A stretch of DNA of 64,000 nucleotides from Lacisediminimonas profundi (GTDB lineage Bacteria > Pseudomonadota > Gammaproteobacteria > Burkholderiales > Burkholderiaceae_D). A model generated the notes under the pieces. The model did no database searches, had not been told where the DNA came from, and worked only from the letters and a program-made list of their open reading frames with translations. Below are positions 8,066 to 17,383 of the stretch, piece after piece. The stretch spans positions 186,001-250,000 of the forward strand of contig NZ_VTTH01000007.1 of assembly GCF_008831265.1 (NCBI RefSeq), in the 5' to 3' direction. Numbering within the stretch: position 1 is the stretch's first letter; each line of letters opens with the position of its first letter. A program made the position numbers and the translations under genes.

Positions 8066-8452
8066 CTAGCGGCCATGCTTGCCGTTGCCTTTACCTTCGC
8101 CATGGCCATTTCCATTTCCATTTCCATTTCCATTTCCATTTCCATGTCCATGGTCTTTCTTTGCATGTTTATTGGCTTTGCGTGCGTCGTTGCGCTGATG
8201 AGCTGCCGCGCTGACCACTTGTCCGTGGTTGTGCGGGCTCTCGCGCCAGGCCTGCGCACGCAACTGCCGCTCGCGCCAATCGGCTTCATAGCGCGGATCG
8301 ATGTAAGCCGGACGCGGCATGGAGGGCGAATACACGACCGCGCCGGGCAGGACCACGTTGACATCGATGGAAGCGGCGACGGCTGGCACGACTGCGAGGG
8401 CCAGGGCTGCGCCGGCAATGAGGCCGGCGGCAATACGGCGATATGTTTTCAT
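8066..8452 (-). CDS. Secreted protein with Gly-Asn repeat tail, function unknown
   Basis: 128 residues. A classical signal peptide (MKTYRRIAAGLIAGAALALA...AVAA) follows a GGAG site. The mature part has a Pro/Tyr/Arg-rich region (YIDPRYEADWRERQ) and a His/Lys/Gly tail with (GN)n encoded by a hexanucleotide repeat at 8106-8141. The tail (GHGNGNGN...GHGEGKGNGKHGR) may bind metal or anions. Its signal peptide resembles that of the gene at 6887, which lies downstream on the same strand. No family was recognised. Confidence 0.7.
   Translation of the reverse strand: MKTYRRIAAGLIAGAALALAVVPAVAASIDVNVVLPGAVVYSPSMPRPAYIDPRYEADWRERQLRAQAWRESPHNHGQVVSAAAHQRNDARKANKHAKKDHGHGNGNGNGNGNGNGHGEGKGNGKHGR
8106..8141. 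repeat. Hexanucleotide tandem repeat (CCATTT)6
   Basis: Six perfect CCATTT units with two degenerate units after them (to about 8153). It lies inside the minus-strand gene at 8066, where it encodes Gly-Asn dipeptides. Unit gain or loss keeps the frame and would only change tail length. Confidence 0.92.
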
Positions 8453-8707
8453 GGTGGTTCTCCTGACTTGTTGGACTGCAGGATGCTGTTATCCCACCTT
8501 CATACCGTTGCTTCTGTTCCATAGCGCACATAAGGGATTGTTGTCGACTCGCCGCTGTGCGCGACACCGAACAGACCCCCCCGGCTACCTGGCATATACC
8601 TGCAGCACTTGTGGTTTGACGCAAACGAAAATGCGTCCCGCTGGTGCCACACCAGACACCTGACCTGAATCCGAGCGCACCGCCGCTCACCAAGAGGAAA
8701 CATATAA

Positions 8708-9934
8708 ATGAGCGCACAAATCCAGGAGCGCGGTACCGCGTCCGGCGACGTAGCAAAGCAGCTGGTCGATCCACAACCCATGCCGCCACCAGAGCCCGGC
8801 GCCCCGTTGCCGGAGACATCTTTTTCCGGCATCCCTGTCATTGCGCGCAGTGTCGCGCTGGGGATCATGGCATCGATTGCAGTCGTGTTTGCCTTGCAAT
8901 GGGGTCAGCGCTTCTTCATCCCGCTCGTGTTCAGTATCGTGGTCGCTTACACATTGAATCCGGTCGTGGTATGGCTTGAGCGCCTGCGGATTCCGCGGAT
9001 CCTCGGGACCGCCATCGTGCTGACTAGCCTGATCGGGGGCGCCGGCGTGGTCGCCCATTCGCTCAGGGAGGAATTCCAGTCGATCCTGGTCAGCCTGCCC
9101 AATGCGGCGCACCAGATCTCGAAAGCGATTGTTGCAAATGACGACGGCCAGCCAAGTACGATCGAGCAGATGCAGGCGGCGGCCACCGAAATCGAGAGGG
9201 CAACCAACGGCACGACTGCCGCGCCTGCAACGCGCTCCGGATCCAGGGCGGCAGTATCGGCGGCACCGGTGGCGCCGGCCGCCACGCAGTTCAGCTTGCG
9301 GGACTGGCTATGGGCCGGATCGCTGGGGGCGCTCGAGTTCGCGGGCCAGGCGACGATGGTCGTCTTCCTCGTGTTTTTCCTGCTGCTGTCGGGCGATAGC
9401 TTCAAGCGCAAGCTGGTGAAGATCACGCCCTTGCTGTCCTCGAAGAAGATCACGGTCCGCATCCTCGACGACATCAACAAATCGATCCAGAACTACATGT
9501 TCATGCTGCTGGTGACCAATATGCTGCTGTCCCTTCTGCTGTGGGTGGCCTTTCGCTGGGCAGGGCTGGAAAACGCGGGGGCGTGGGCGGTGGCGGCCGG
9601 GTGGCTGCACATCATCCCCTATTTCGGCTCGATCATTGTCGCCTCGGCAACCGGACTGAGCGCCTTCATCCAGTTCGGGTCGCTATCGCAAACGCTGCTG
9701 GTATCGGGAATCTCGCTCGCGGTGGCCACCCTGGTGGGCACATTCATCACGACCTGGATGACAGGGCGCATGGCAAAGATGAATCCGGCGGCAGTCTTTA
9801 TCGGATTGCTTTTCTGGGGCTGGCTATGGGGCGTCTGGGGCCTTCTGCTGGGCGTTCCCATCATCGTGATGGTGCGGGTGGTTTCGGAGCACTTGCAGAT
9901 GATGATGCCGATCGCCGAGTTGCTCGGGGAATGA
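8708..9934 (+). CDS. AI-2E family transporter (PerM/YdiK type)
   Basis: 408 residues. Several membrane helices are evident: two around residues 45-105, and a group from about 205 to 395. An Ala/Thr/Pro-rich extramembrane stretch of about 60 residues lies between them. The PYFGSIIVA and WGLLLGVP.I signatures are those of the AI-2E exporter (UPF0118) family. Family members include the AI-2 exporter TqsA and Na+/H+ antiporters, so the substrate cannot be named. An AAGAGGAAA site precedes the ATG. Confidence 0.88.
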   Translation: MSAQIQERGTASGDVAKQLVDPQPMPPPEPGAPLPETSFSGIPVIARSVALGIMASIAVVFALQWGQRFFIPLVFSIVVAYTLNPVVVWLERLRIPRILGTAIVLTSLIGGAGVVAHSLREEFQSILVSLPNAAHQISKAIVANDDGQPSTIEQMQAAATEIERATNGTTAAPATRSGSRAAVSAAPVAPAATQFSLRDWLWAGSLGALEFAGQATMVVFLVFFLLLSGDSFKRKLVKITPLLSSKKITVRILDDINKSIQNYMFMLLVTNMLLSLLLWVAFRWAGLENAGAWAVAAGWLHIIPYFGSIIVASATGLSAFIQFGSLSQTLLVSGISLAVATLVGTFITTWMTGRMAKMNPAAVFIGLLFWGWLWGVWGLLLGVPIIVMVRVVSEHLQMMMPIAELLGE

Positions 9935-10101
9935 GCCGCCACGCAGCCGGACCGGCCGACGGCTGCCTGGCGAACGCCCTGCTGATTTTTTATTTCGTCG
10001 CTTGGTACGTTACCTCACATACACGGCGCGACTTGCTGCGTAGTCTTCGGACATCGACGCAAAGCTGCGGTAGCGAATGCGTCATTAACTCAGGAAAAAA
10101 A

Positions 10102-10797
10102 ATGTCACGCACACGCAACCAGCTTCTGCACACCGCAATCGTCGCGGCCCTCAGCTTCACCGCATTCACGCCAATGATGGCGTCGGCCCAGGCCACCAAT
10201 CCGGACTATCTGACGAACTACCCCGGCACCGTCGTGAAGAGCGGATTCGGACTCTGCTGGCACACCACCAGCTGGACCGAGGCCAGCTCCGCCGTCGATT
10301 GCGACGCCCCGATCGCAGCAGCAGCGGCGCCTGTCGCCCCCATCGTGATGGCAGCAGCGCCCATGGCAGCAGCTCCTGCCGCCGCTGCGCCGGTTTCTGC
10401 CAGCAGGGAGATACGGAAGGTCACATTCAGTGCCGAGGAATTGTTCGATTTCGACAAGTCGGTGTTGAAGCCCGCCGGCAAAAAAGGCCTGGACCAGTTA
10501 ACTGCCGACCTCGCTGGCGTCACCTACACGAACATCGCCGTGACCGGCCATACAGACCGCCTGGGCACCCCTGAATACAACCAGAAACTGTCAGAGCGCC
10601 GCGCAAACACCGTGATGACGTATCTGGTGGCTCAGGGTGTGCAAGGGAGCAAGATCACGGCAGCCGGCGTCGGCGAAACCCAGCCGACTACCAAGGATTG
10701 CAAGGGCCCGAAGAGCAAGGCGCTGATCGCCTGCCTGCAACCCGATCGCCGCGTCGAAGTGAGCGTCACCGGTAGCCAGCAAGTCGCGTCGAAATAA
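10102..10797 (+). CDS. OmpA family outer membrane protein
   Basis: 231 residues. A signal peptide (ends MMASAQA, about 30) precedes the N-terminal stretch NPDYLTNYPGTVVKSG..LCWHT typical of beta-proteobacterial OmpA-like proteins. An Ala/Pro-rich linker (about 70-100) follows, then a peptidoglycan-binding OmpA C domain (about 108-225) with LFDFDKS, GHTDRLGTPEYN and LSERRA. There is no room for an eight-stranded barrel, so it is a periplasmic peptidoglycan-anchoring protein. AGGAAAAAAA precedes the ATG. A longer frame from 9541 overlaps the transporter gene and is not credible. Confidence 0.92.
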   Translation: MSRTRNQLLHTAIVAALSFTAFTPMMASAQATNPDYLTNYPGTVVKSGFGLCWHTTSWTEASSAVDCDAPIAAAAAPVAPIVMAAAPMAAAPAAAAPVSASREIRKVTFSAEELFDFDKSVLKPAGKKGLDQLTADLAGVTYTNIAVTGHTDRLGTPEYNQKLSERRANTVMTYLVAQGVQGSKITAAGVGETQPTTKDCKGPKSKALIACLQPDRRVEVSVTGSQQVASK

Positions 10798-10904
10798 CAG
10801 CCGTCGGGCTTGGCCAGGGGCTCGCAGTGCACGCCCCCTGCCGGGCCATTTTCCGGAAGAGCAAAATCGACATCATCATCAAGACCGGCCGACTCCTCCA
10901 TTGG

Positions 10905-12275
10905 ATGCTTATGCATCGGTGTTTGCGAATGGCCGGGCTCGTCGGACTCCTGTCTTCGTGCGCAGTCCTGCCAAACGCCCGGATGCTGGACCAGACGCTC
11001 ACGCCCAGGGCGGCACCGACGGTGTCCAATGCAAAGGGCGTCCTGTCGGATGCAAAAGCCGATGCGCTGCTCAGCAAGCGATGGGCCCGGGCGGCGATCG
11101 ATCTCAAGACCCAGGCCGCGTTGGAAGAAGCCGCCACAGGCGTGCCACTGATCGCCGGGAACAAGATCACCCTGTTGTTCGACGGCCCAAGAACGATGGC
11201 CGCGATGATGACTGCGATCGCGTCAGCAACAAACCATATTCATCTTGAAACCTATATTTTCGACCAGGACGAGATGGGCCTGCGCTTTGCCGAGTTGCTG
11301 ATCGAGAAGCAGAAGGATGGCGTGGCGGTCAGCGTCCTGTATGACAGCGTTGGCACGCTCGGCACGCCAGAGGCTTTTTTCGAGCGGATGCGGCAGGCGG
11401 GCATCCGGCTCATCGCCTTCAATCCGGTCAATCCTGCGGCGGGATCAGGCAAATGGCGGGTGAACAATCGGGATCACCGGAAGATATTGATTGTCGATGG
11501 CACGCAGGCCTTTACCGGCGGCGTCAACATCAGCGCGACCTACGCCAAGAGTTCGCTGTTTCGCTCCGGCGCCAAAGCCGATGCGGACGTCGGCTGGCGC
11601 GATACCCACATCAAGATCGAAGGTCCGGCGGTAGCCGCCCTGCAGTGGACATTCCTGAAGTCGTGGACGCAACAGGAGGCCGGCGAACTGCCTGCAGCGC
11701 ATTTCTTTCCCCCTTTGCCTGCTGCCGGCGACAAGATCGTGAGGATCCTGGCAAGCGAGCCGGGCGGCGATCATGAAATCTTCAAGGCTTATGCGCTGGC
11801 AATACAAAGTGCGGAAAAGTCGATTCACCTGACCGCGGCCTATTTCGTGCCGGATTTGCAGACCATCGAGTCGCTGACTGCGGCCGCGCGCCGCGGTGTC
11901 GACGTCAAGCTGATCCTGCCAGGCGTTACCGACAGCAGCCTGGTGTTTTATGCCGGGCGGGCCGCATACGAACAACTGCTGGCGGCCGGCGTCAGGATCT
12001 ATCAGCTGAAAGTCGCGGTACTGCATGCAAAGACCGCCGTGATCGACGGCACCTGGTCGACAGTCGGATCCAGCAATATCGACCTGCGCAGTTTCCTGCA
12101 CAACAGCGAGCTCAATGTCGTGATCCTCGGCGAGTCGTTCGGCCGCGAGATGGAGAACGCGTTTGCGGAAGACCTGCGCGACTCGCAGGAAATCACGCTG
12201 CAAACGTGGCAAGCGCGGCCGATTTCCGACCGTCTGCGGGAGTGGGCAGCAAATGCTCTTGGCTATTGGCTGTGA
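10905..12275 (+). CDS. Phospholipase D superfamily protein, cardiolipin synthase-like lipoprotein
   Basis: 456 residues from the ATG at 10905 (the open frame reaches back to 10827). Two HKD motifs are present. The first, NRDHRKILIVDG, has H191 and K193; the second, LHAKTAVIDG, has H374 and K376, and both have a following S/G-rich turn. These form one active site that transfers phosphatidyl groups, as in ClsB/ClsC. The N-terminus (MAGLVGLLSSC) looks like a lipoprotein signal, so it may act in the periplasm. The start is chosen for the signal peptide; no strong ribosome-binding site is seen. Confidence 0.85.
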   Translation: MLMHRCLRMAGLVGLLSSCAVLPNARMLDQTLTPRAAPTVSNAKGVLSDAKADALLSKRWARAAIDLKTQAALEEAATGVPLIAGNKITLLFDGPRTMAAMMTAIASATNHIHLETYIFDQDEMGLRFAELLIEKQKDGVAVSVLYDSVGTLGTPEAFFERMRQAGIRLIAFNPVNPAAGSGKWRVNNRDHRKILIVDGTQAFTGGVNISATYAKSSLFRSGAKADADVGWRDTHIKIEGPAVAALQWTFLKSWTQQEAGELPAAHFFPPLPAAGDKIVRILASEPGGDHEIFKAYALAIQSAEKSIHLTAAYFVPDLQTIESLTAAARRGVDVKLILPGVTDSSLVFYAGRAAYEQLLAAGVRIYQLKVAVLHAKTAVIDGTWSTVGSSNIDLRSFLHNSELNVVILGESFGREMENAFAEDLRDSQEITLQTWQARPISDRLREWAANALGYWL

Positions 12276-12632
12276 GTTGAACGTTTCTTACGTATCCCAG
12301 CGAATTGAACGCAGTCGCTGGTGCACCTGCAACTATTCCTGAATGCGGGGGTCAGGCGGTTTCCCGCCTCGTCGGGCAATCCACGCATGGCACCCGAACT
12401 CGCACTACGGCAGCGGCAACCAGACGCCTGCCAGACCATCCCGGAATAGCGAGAGCACCGCGCGAACCCAACCTGGATTGTCCCCGCCGTATTCAGCGCT
12501 ACCGGCATTGCGTTGCAGGCACCGCTTTCACGCTTTCTGCCCCCGCGTCCGACCACCCGCCCCCTGATGATCAATGCTCGCTGTGCGCAGCCTGAGTTCG
12601 ACCCGCGCTATGTGTGCTAGCGCCCCGACAAC
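12276..12632. other. Intergenic stretch without a recognised gene
   Basis: I see no credible coding frame, RNA gene or strong hairpin. It separates the phospholipase D-like gene from the two-partner secretion operon and may hold that operon's promoter, but no clear -35/-10 pair stands out. Confidence 0.5.
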
Positions 12633-12692
12633 ATGGTTCCTGCCCGGCAATATGGCATCAGTCATTCCCCTTTCGCTCAATCAAGGCGCTCC

Positions 12693-14357
12693 GTGATAAA
12701 TAATAAATTCCTCCCATTCGCACTGCTGGCCTTGACCCAAGGCGCATTTGCACAGCAGCCGCCGACTTCAGGCGGCCAGATGCAGCAGATTCCGCCGGCG
12801 CCGGCGCAGGAACGTCCTGCTCCCCAGATTCAGCTTGATCGCGGCGCCGCCCCAGGGATTGCTGCTCCTGACAGCGCCAGGATCATGGTCAACGCCTTGC
12901 GCGTGACCGGCGCCAAAGCCTATTCAGAAAGCCAACTGCTGGCCGTGACCGGCTTCAAACCCGGCACCCAGCTCACACTGGCCGAACTGCGCGGCATGGC
13001 AACCCGAATTTCGGACTACTACCGTGCCAATGGTTACTTCATCGCCCAGGCCTATCTGCCGCCGCAGGACATCAAGGACGGCATCGTCGAAATCGCCGTG
13101 CTCGACGGACAGTACGGCAAGGTCTCGCTCAACAACAAGACCCGACTTTCCGACCGGATCGCCAATAATTTGCTGGGCGGCCTGAACAGCGGCGACCCGG
13201 TGATGTCCGATCCGCTTGAAACCCGGCTGCTCTTGCTATCGGATGTGCCTGGCGTGAACGTGAAATCGACCCTGGCCCCGGGTTCCGATGTCGGCACCTC
13301 CGATCTGCTGGTCGACCTGACACCTGGCAAAAGCGTCACCGGCAGCGTGGATGCCGACAACGCAGGCAACCGTTACACCGGCGAATATCGCCTGGGCGCG
13401 ACGGTCAACCTGAATAATCCGACCGGCAATGGCGACGTCGCCAGTGTGCGGGTGCTGACTTCCGGCAGCGGATTGAACTACGCGCGCGCTTCATACCAAC
13501 TGCAACTCGGCAAAGCCAGGGCCGGCGTCGCCTACAGCTATCTCGACTATGAGCTTGGACGCGAGTTTGCCAGCCTGCGAGCGCATGGCACGGCAAAAAT
13601 CGCCAGCGTCTTTGGCACTTATCCGCTGATCCGCTCACGCAACTCGAATCTCTATGCGCAACTCGCGTTTGACGACCGCACTTTCCAGGACAAGGTCGAT
13701 TCGACTTCTTCCGTGACCGACAAGAAGGCCCGGGTATTGATGGCAAGCCTGTACGGCGATCATCGCGACCGGAATTTCGGCGGAGTGACCGGATATTCAG
13801 TCACGCTTGCCACCGGCAATCTCGACATTGTCACCCCCGGCGTTGCCGCTGCCGATGCTGCCACCGCACAGACTAATGGCCATTACAACAAGCTGAGCTT
13901 CGGCGTAACGCGGGCGCAGGCGATCGTACCGACCGTCTCGCTGCACGCTGCGTTGAGCGGCCAGATCGCGTCGAAAAATCTCGACGTGTCGGAAAAAATG
14001 GGCTTGGGCGGAATGTATGGGGTGCGTGCCTTCCCGCAGGGCGAGGCCTATGCGGACCAGGGCTATTTGCTGAACCTGGAACTCCGTAAGCGCTTGACCA
14101 CCAGCGCCGAGAAACTGCCCGGCAAAGTGGACCTGATCGCCTTCGTCGACACCGGGACTGTTACCACCAACAAGAGCCCGTGGGCTGCAGGCAGCAACAG
14201 CAGGACCCTCAGCGGCGCCGGCATAGGTGTCAACTGGACTGGCAACGACAACCTGATCGTGAAGGCTTATTACGCCCGCAAGCTGGGCAGCGAGACCGCG
14301 ATCTCGGCACCCGATGAATCGGGCCGTTTCTGGATCCAGGCCATCAAGTTCTTCTGA
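12693..14357 (+). CDS. Two-partner secretion outer-membrane transporter (TpsB, ShlB/FhaC/HecB family)
   Basis: About 554 residues from a GTG at 12693, preceded by AAGG and giving an immediate signal peptide (INNKFLPFALLALTQGAFAQ). A 20-residue longer ATG start at 12633 is less likely. A Pro/Gln-rich N-terminus is followed by a POTRA domain (about 65-140; VNALRVTGA..., YRANGYFIAQAYLPPQ), then a 16-strand barrel ending in aromatic F. The barrel holds the VRAFPQGEAYADQGY motif characteristic of FhaC-like proteins. It should export the TpsA product encoded 60 bp downstream. Confidence 0.93.
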   Translation: MINNKFLPFALLALTQGAFAQQPPTSGGQMQQIPPAPAQERPAPQIQLDRGAAPGIAAPDSARIMVNALRVTGAKAYSESQLLAVTGFKPGTQLTLAELRGMATRISDYYRANGYFIAQAYLPPQDIKDGIVEIAVLDGQYGKVSLNNKTRLSDRIANNLLGGLNSGDPVMSDPLETRLLLLSDVPGVNVKSTLAPGSDVGTSDLLVDLTPGKSVTGSVDADNAGNRYTGEYRLGATVNLNNPTGNGDVASVRVLTSGSGLNYARASYQLQLGKARAGVAYSYLDYELGREFASLRAHGTAKIASVFGTYPLIRSRNSNLYAQLAFDDRTFQDKVDSTSSVTDKKARVLMASLYGDHRDRNFGGVTGYSVTLATGNLDIVTPGVAAADAATAQTNGHYNKLSFGVTRAQAIVPTVSLHAALSGQIASKNLDVSEKMGLGGMYGVRAFPQGEAYADQGYLLNLELRKRLTTSAEKLPGKVDLIAFVDTGTVTTNKSPWAAGSNSRTLSGAGIGVNWTGNDNLIVKAYYARKLGSETAISAPDESGRFWIQAIKFF

Positions 14358-14417
14358 ACCCGGCACCAGAACAAAATCCCGGCTTGAACGCCAATCAAAG
14401 AATTCAGGAGCAAACAA

Positions 14418-17348
14418 ATGAACCACATCTACCGATCACTCTGGAATGCCAAGTCCGGGACTTTTGTCGCCGTGTCGGAACTCGCCAGTAGCGCTGGCAA
14501 GAAAGCCTCGCCGGTTTCGTCCGGTCCAGCAGCAAAATGCGCATTCGCATTGAAAGCGCTTGCCGGTTCGCTGGTGCTGGCGTTTGGCGCCAACGTCTAC
14601 GCCCTGCCTGCAGGCGGCGTGGTGGCCGCCGGTGGCGCGACCATTGCCGGCAGCGCCAACAGCACCACCATTACGCAGACTACCGCCAACGCCGTGATCA
14701 ACTGGCAGAGCTTCAACATCGGCCAGGGCCAGTCGGTCCAGTTTGTCCAGCCGTCGGCCAGCTCGGTCGCGCTTAACCGCGTGATGGATGCAAATCCCTC
14801 CAGCATCATGGGCAGCCTGTCCGGCAACGGCAAGGTGTTCCTGGTCAACCCGAACGGTATCCTGTTCGGGCAAGGCGCATCGGTCAGTGTCGGCAGCCTG
14901 GTTGCTTCGACGCTGAACATCAGCGACAGCAACTTCATGGCACGCAACTACGTCTTCAGCGGCAACAGCACTGCCTCGATCCTGAACCAGGGCAGCATTG
15001 TCGCCAACGGCGGCGGCTACGTCGCCCTGCTGGGCGCAAACGTCACCAACATGGGGCTGGTCTCGGCCAATCTCGGCACGGTTGCGCTGGCCGCAGGCAA
15101 TGCCATGACACTGGACATGGCCGGCGATGGATTGTTGAACGTGATGATCAGCGAAGGCGCGGTCAATGCGCTGGTGCAGAACGGCGGCATGCTGCGCGCC
15201 AACGGCGGCGAAGTCGTGATGTCGGCCCGCACGGCCAGCGGCTTGCTCGCCAGTGCCGTCAACAATACCGGCATCATCGAAGCGCAGACGCTTGAAAATC
15301 GCAACGGCACCATCCGGTTGAGCGGCGATCCGCAAGGCGGCACGGTCACTGTCGGCGGCACCTTGAATGCATCCGGCACCGGCGCCGGACAGACCGGCGG
15401 CACGGTCGAGATCCTCGGCCAGTCGGTCACGCTTTCAGGGGCGACAATCAATGTCTCGGGTGACGCTGGCGGCGGCACCGTCCTGGTAGGCGGAAACTTT
15501 TACGGGGCTGGCCCGCAGCAGAATTCGCAAAGCACCACGCTGGACAGCGCGACGCTGGTGAATGCAGATGCGATCGGCGCCGGCAATGGCGGGCGCATCG
15601 CCGTCTGGTCCGACGGCACGACCTCCACCGCGGCCCGGCTAAGCGCCCGTGGCGGCGCAATTTCCGGCGACGGCGGCTTCATTGAGACCTCCGGCCAACG
15701 GGTCGTGATCGCTGACGGATCCAACGTGAATACGCTGGCGCCGAACGGCACAACCGGCCTGTGGCTGCTTGACCCGCCCGACTACACGATTGCAACGCTT
15801 GGCGGCGACGAGACCCCGGCGGCGGTTGCAATCAGCCTGGCGACGTCAAATCGTCTGATCGTCGCCACCAACGACATCCTGGTCAATGACGCTGTCACGT
15901 GGAGCACGGCACAAACGCTGACGCTGAATGCGGGACATGACGTCAAGGTGAACAAGACGATCACTGCCAGCACCGCAGGTTCCGGCGTGGTGCTTATCGC
16001 CGGCAACGATGTCACGCTTGCCGCGCTGGAAGCGATCACCGCGAGCGGACTCAATTCAGTGATCCGGATTACCGCTGTCAACGATGTGCTGGCCGATGGC
16101 ACCATCACCGCCAGCCAGGCCGGGACCCTGGTTGACATCACCGCGGGACGCGACCTCAAGGTTGCGACGGTGACCACCAACGGCGGCGGCAGCATGAACC
16201 TGCGCGCCGGCAACAACGTGGTGGTCAACAATGCCCTATCGGCCGACACCGGCGTGGTGACATTGCGCGCCGACAATGACGGCACCGGCCCTGGCGCCGC
16301 GGCCGGCACGGTAAGCTTCCTTGGACTGGGCAGTGTCAGTGCACCCACGACCGTGATCCGCTTCAATCCGGCCAACTATGCTGCTACCGCCGCTGAAATA
16401 GCCGGCTACACGGCCAAGGTGAATGGCGCGCTCGACGCCAGGGCCTGGGTATTTGCGCAAGGGAATAACAAGGTCTACGACGGCAACACGGCAGCAACAC
16501 TCGGGCTCAAGGGCGATCCGACCACGGGCGGCGACGTCACCCTGAATGCCGGCACGGCGAACTTCAATACCAAAGACGTTGGCAATGCCAAGCCGATCAT
16601 CTACACCGGCTATACGCTGGCCGGCGCGAATGCCGCCAGGTTTGCTCTCTACACGCCGACCAACGGCATCGTGGGCGACGGCACGACGACCGGCAATATC
16701 ACCCAGGCGCCGCTGACGATTACCGCCAATGACGCCACCAAGGTATTTGGCACAGTGGCCACCTTCGCCACTTCGGCCTTCACCTCCACCGGACTGGTGA
16801 ATGGCGAAACCGTGGGCGGCGTCACCGAGACCAGCCCAGGCACCGTGGCGACGGCACCACCCGGGCCCGCCTATGCAATCACACCCAGCAACGCCACCGG
16901 CGGCACTTTCGCCACGTCCAACTATGCGATCAACTATGTCAACGGCAATCTGTCGGTGACTCCTGCGCTGGCCGTAGTCACCCTGCCGGGATCGACGCCG
17001 CCGGGTTCCACCCCGCCGGACGCAACGCCACCGGACCTGCCAACCGACACGCTGCCCGGAACAACCAGTCCGAGCACGACCAGTCCGGGAGACAGCGATA
17101 CCGGGACCTCGACACCCCTGGGATCAGCCGGCCGCTTCGGTTTGCTGGACGTGAGCAACGGTGGGTTGAATGTGCCGCCACTGCGATTGGCACAAGTCTC
17201 GGCACCTGATCCTACGCCTGTAGCAGCACCGATTGTGGCGCCGGTTCGCGAGTCAGCGGCCAAGCCATTCGTGGCACCAGTACCTGTAGCGCAGCCACTC
17301 GCACCAGTCGCGCCCTTGCGCCGGGTCCCTAAACAAGACCGTAACTGA
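14418..17348 (+). CDS. Two-partner secretion exoprotein (TpsA, filamentous haemagglutinin N-terminal domain)
   Basis: 976 residues. An extended signal peptide region (MNHIYRSLWNAKSGTFVAVSE) and hydrophobic core lead to cleavage near residue 62 (VYALP). The TPS/haemagglutinin-activity domain follows with INWQSFNIG (about 94-102) and NPNGILFG (144-151). Beta-helix repeats run to about 670, then a YDG-type domain (VYDGNT, about 680-760) and an MBG-type domain (about 765-855). A Pro/Thr/Ser-rich segment and a Pro/Ala/Val tail follow. It is short for an FHA, and the tail has no CdiA-type toxin or VENN motif. It is probably an adhesin exported by the upstream TpsB. Confidence 0.93.
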   Translation: MNHIYRSLWNAKSGTFVAVSELASSAGKKASPVSSGPAAKCAFALKALAGSLVLAFGANVYALPAGGVVAAGGATIAGSANSTTITQTTANAVINWQSFNIGQGQSVQFVQPSASSVALNRVMDANPSSIMGSLSGNGKVFLVNPNGILFGQGASVSVGSLVASTLNISDSNFMARNYVFSGNSTASILNQGSIVANGGGYVALLGANVTNMGLVSANLGTVALAAGNAMTLDMAGDGLLNVMISEGAVNALVQNGGMLRANGGEVVMSARTASGLLASAVNNTGIIEAQTLENRNGTIRLSGDPQGGTVTVGGTLNASGTGAGQTGGTVEILGQSVTLSGATINVSGDAGGGTVLVGGNFYGAGPQQNSQSTTLDSATLVNADAIGAGNGGRIAVWSDGTTSTAARLSARGGAISGDGGFIETSGQRVVIADGSNVNTLAPNGTTGLWLLDPPDYTIATLGGDETPAAVAISLATSNRLIVATNDILVNDAVTWSTAQTLTLNAGHDVKVNKTITASTAGSGVVLIAGNDVTLAALEAITASGLNSVIRITAVNDVLADGTITASQAGTLVDITAGRDLKVATVTTNGGGSMNLRAGNNVVVNNALSADTGVVTLRADNDGTGPGAAAGTVSFLGLGSVSAPTTVIRFNPANYAATAAEIAGYTAKVNGALDARAWVFAQGNNKVYDGNTAATLGLKGDPTTGGDVTLNAGTANFNTKDVGNAKPIIYTGYTLAGANAARFALYTPTNGIVGDGTTTGNITQAPLTITANDATKVFGTVATFATSAFTSTGLVNGETVGGVTETSPGTVATAPPGPAYAITPSNATGGTFATSNYAINYVNGNLSVTPALAVVTLPGSTPPGSTPPDATPPDLPTDTLPGTTSPSTTSPGDSDTGTSTPLGSAGRFGLLDVSNGGLNVPPLRLAQVSAPDPTPVAAPIVAPVRESAAKPFVAPVPVAQPLAPVAPLRRVPKQDRN

Positions 17349-17383
17349 CAACGGGCGGCGGCAATGCGCGGCGGCTAACCGGG

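Noticed and set aside
9541-10101. N-terminal extension of the OmpA gene
   Set aside because: The extended frame overlaps the AI-2E transporter gene, while the ATG at 10102 has an AGGA site and begins a signal peptide.
14418-17348. Contact-dependent inhibition (CdiA) toxin
   Set aside because: The protein is under 1000 residues, lacks a VENN motif and C-terminal toxin domain, and no small immunity gene follows.
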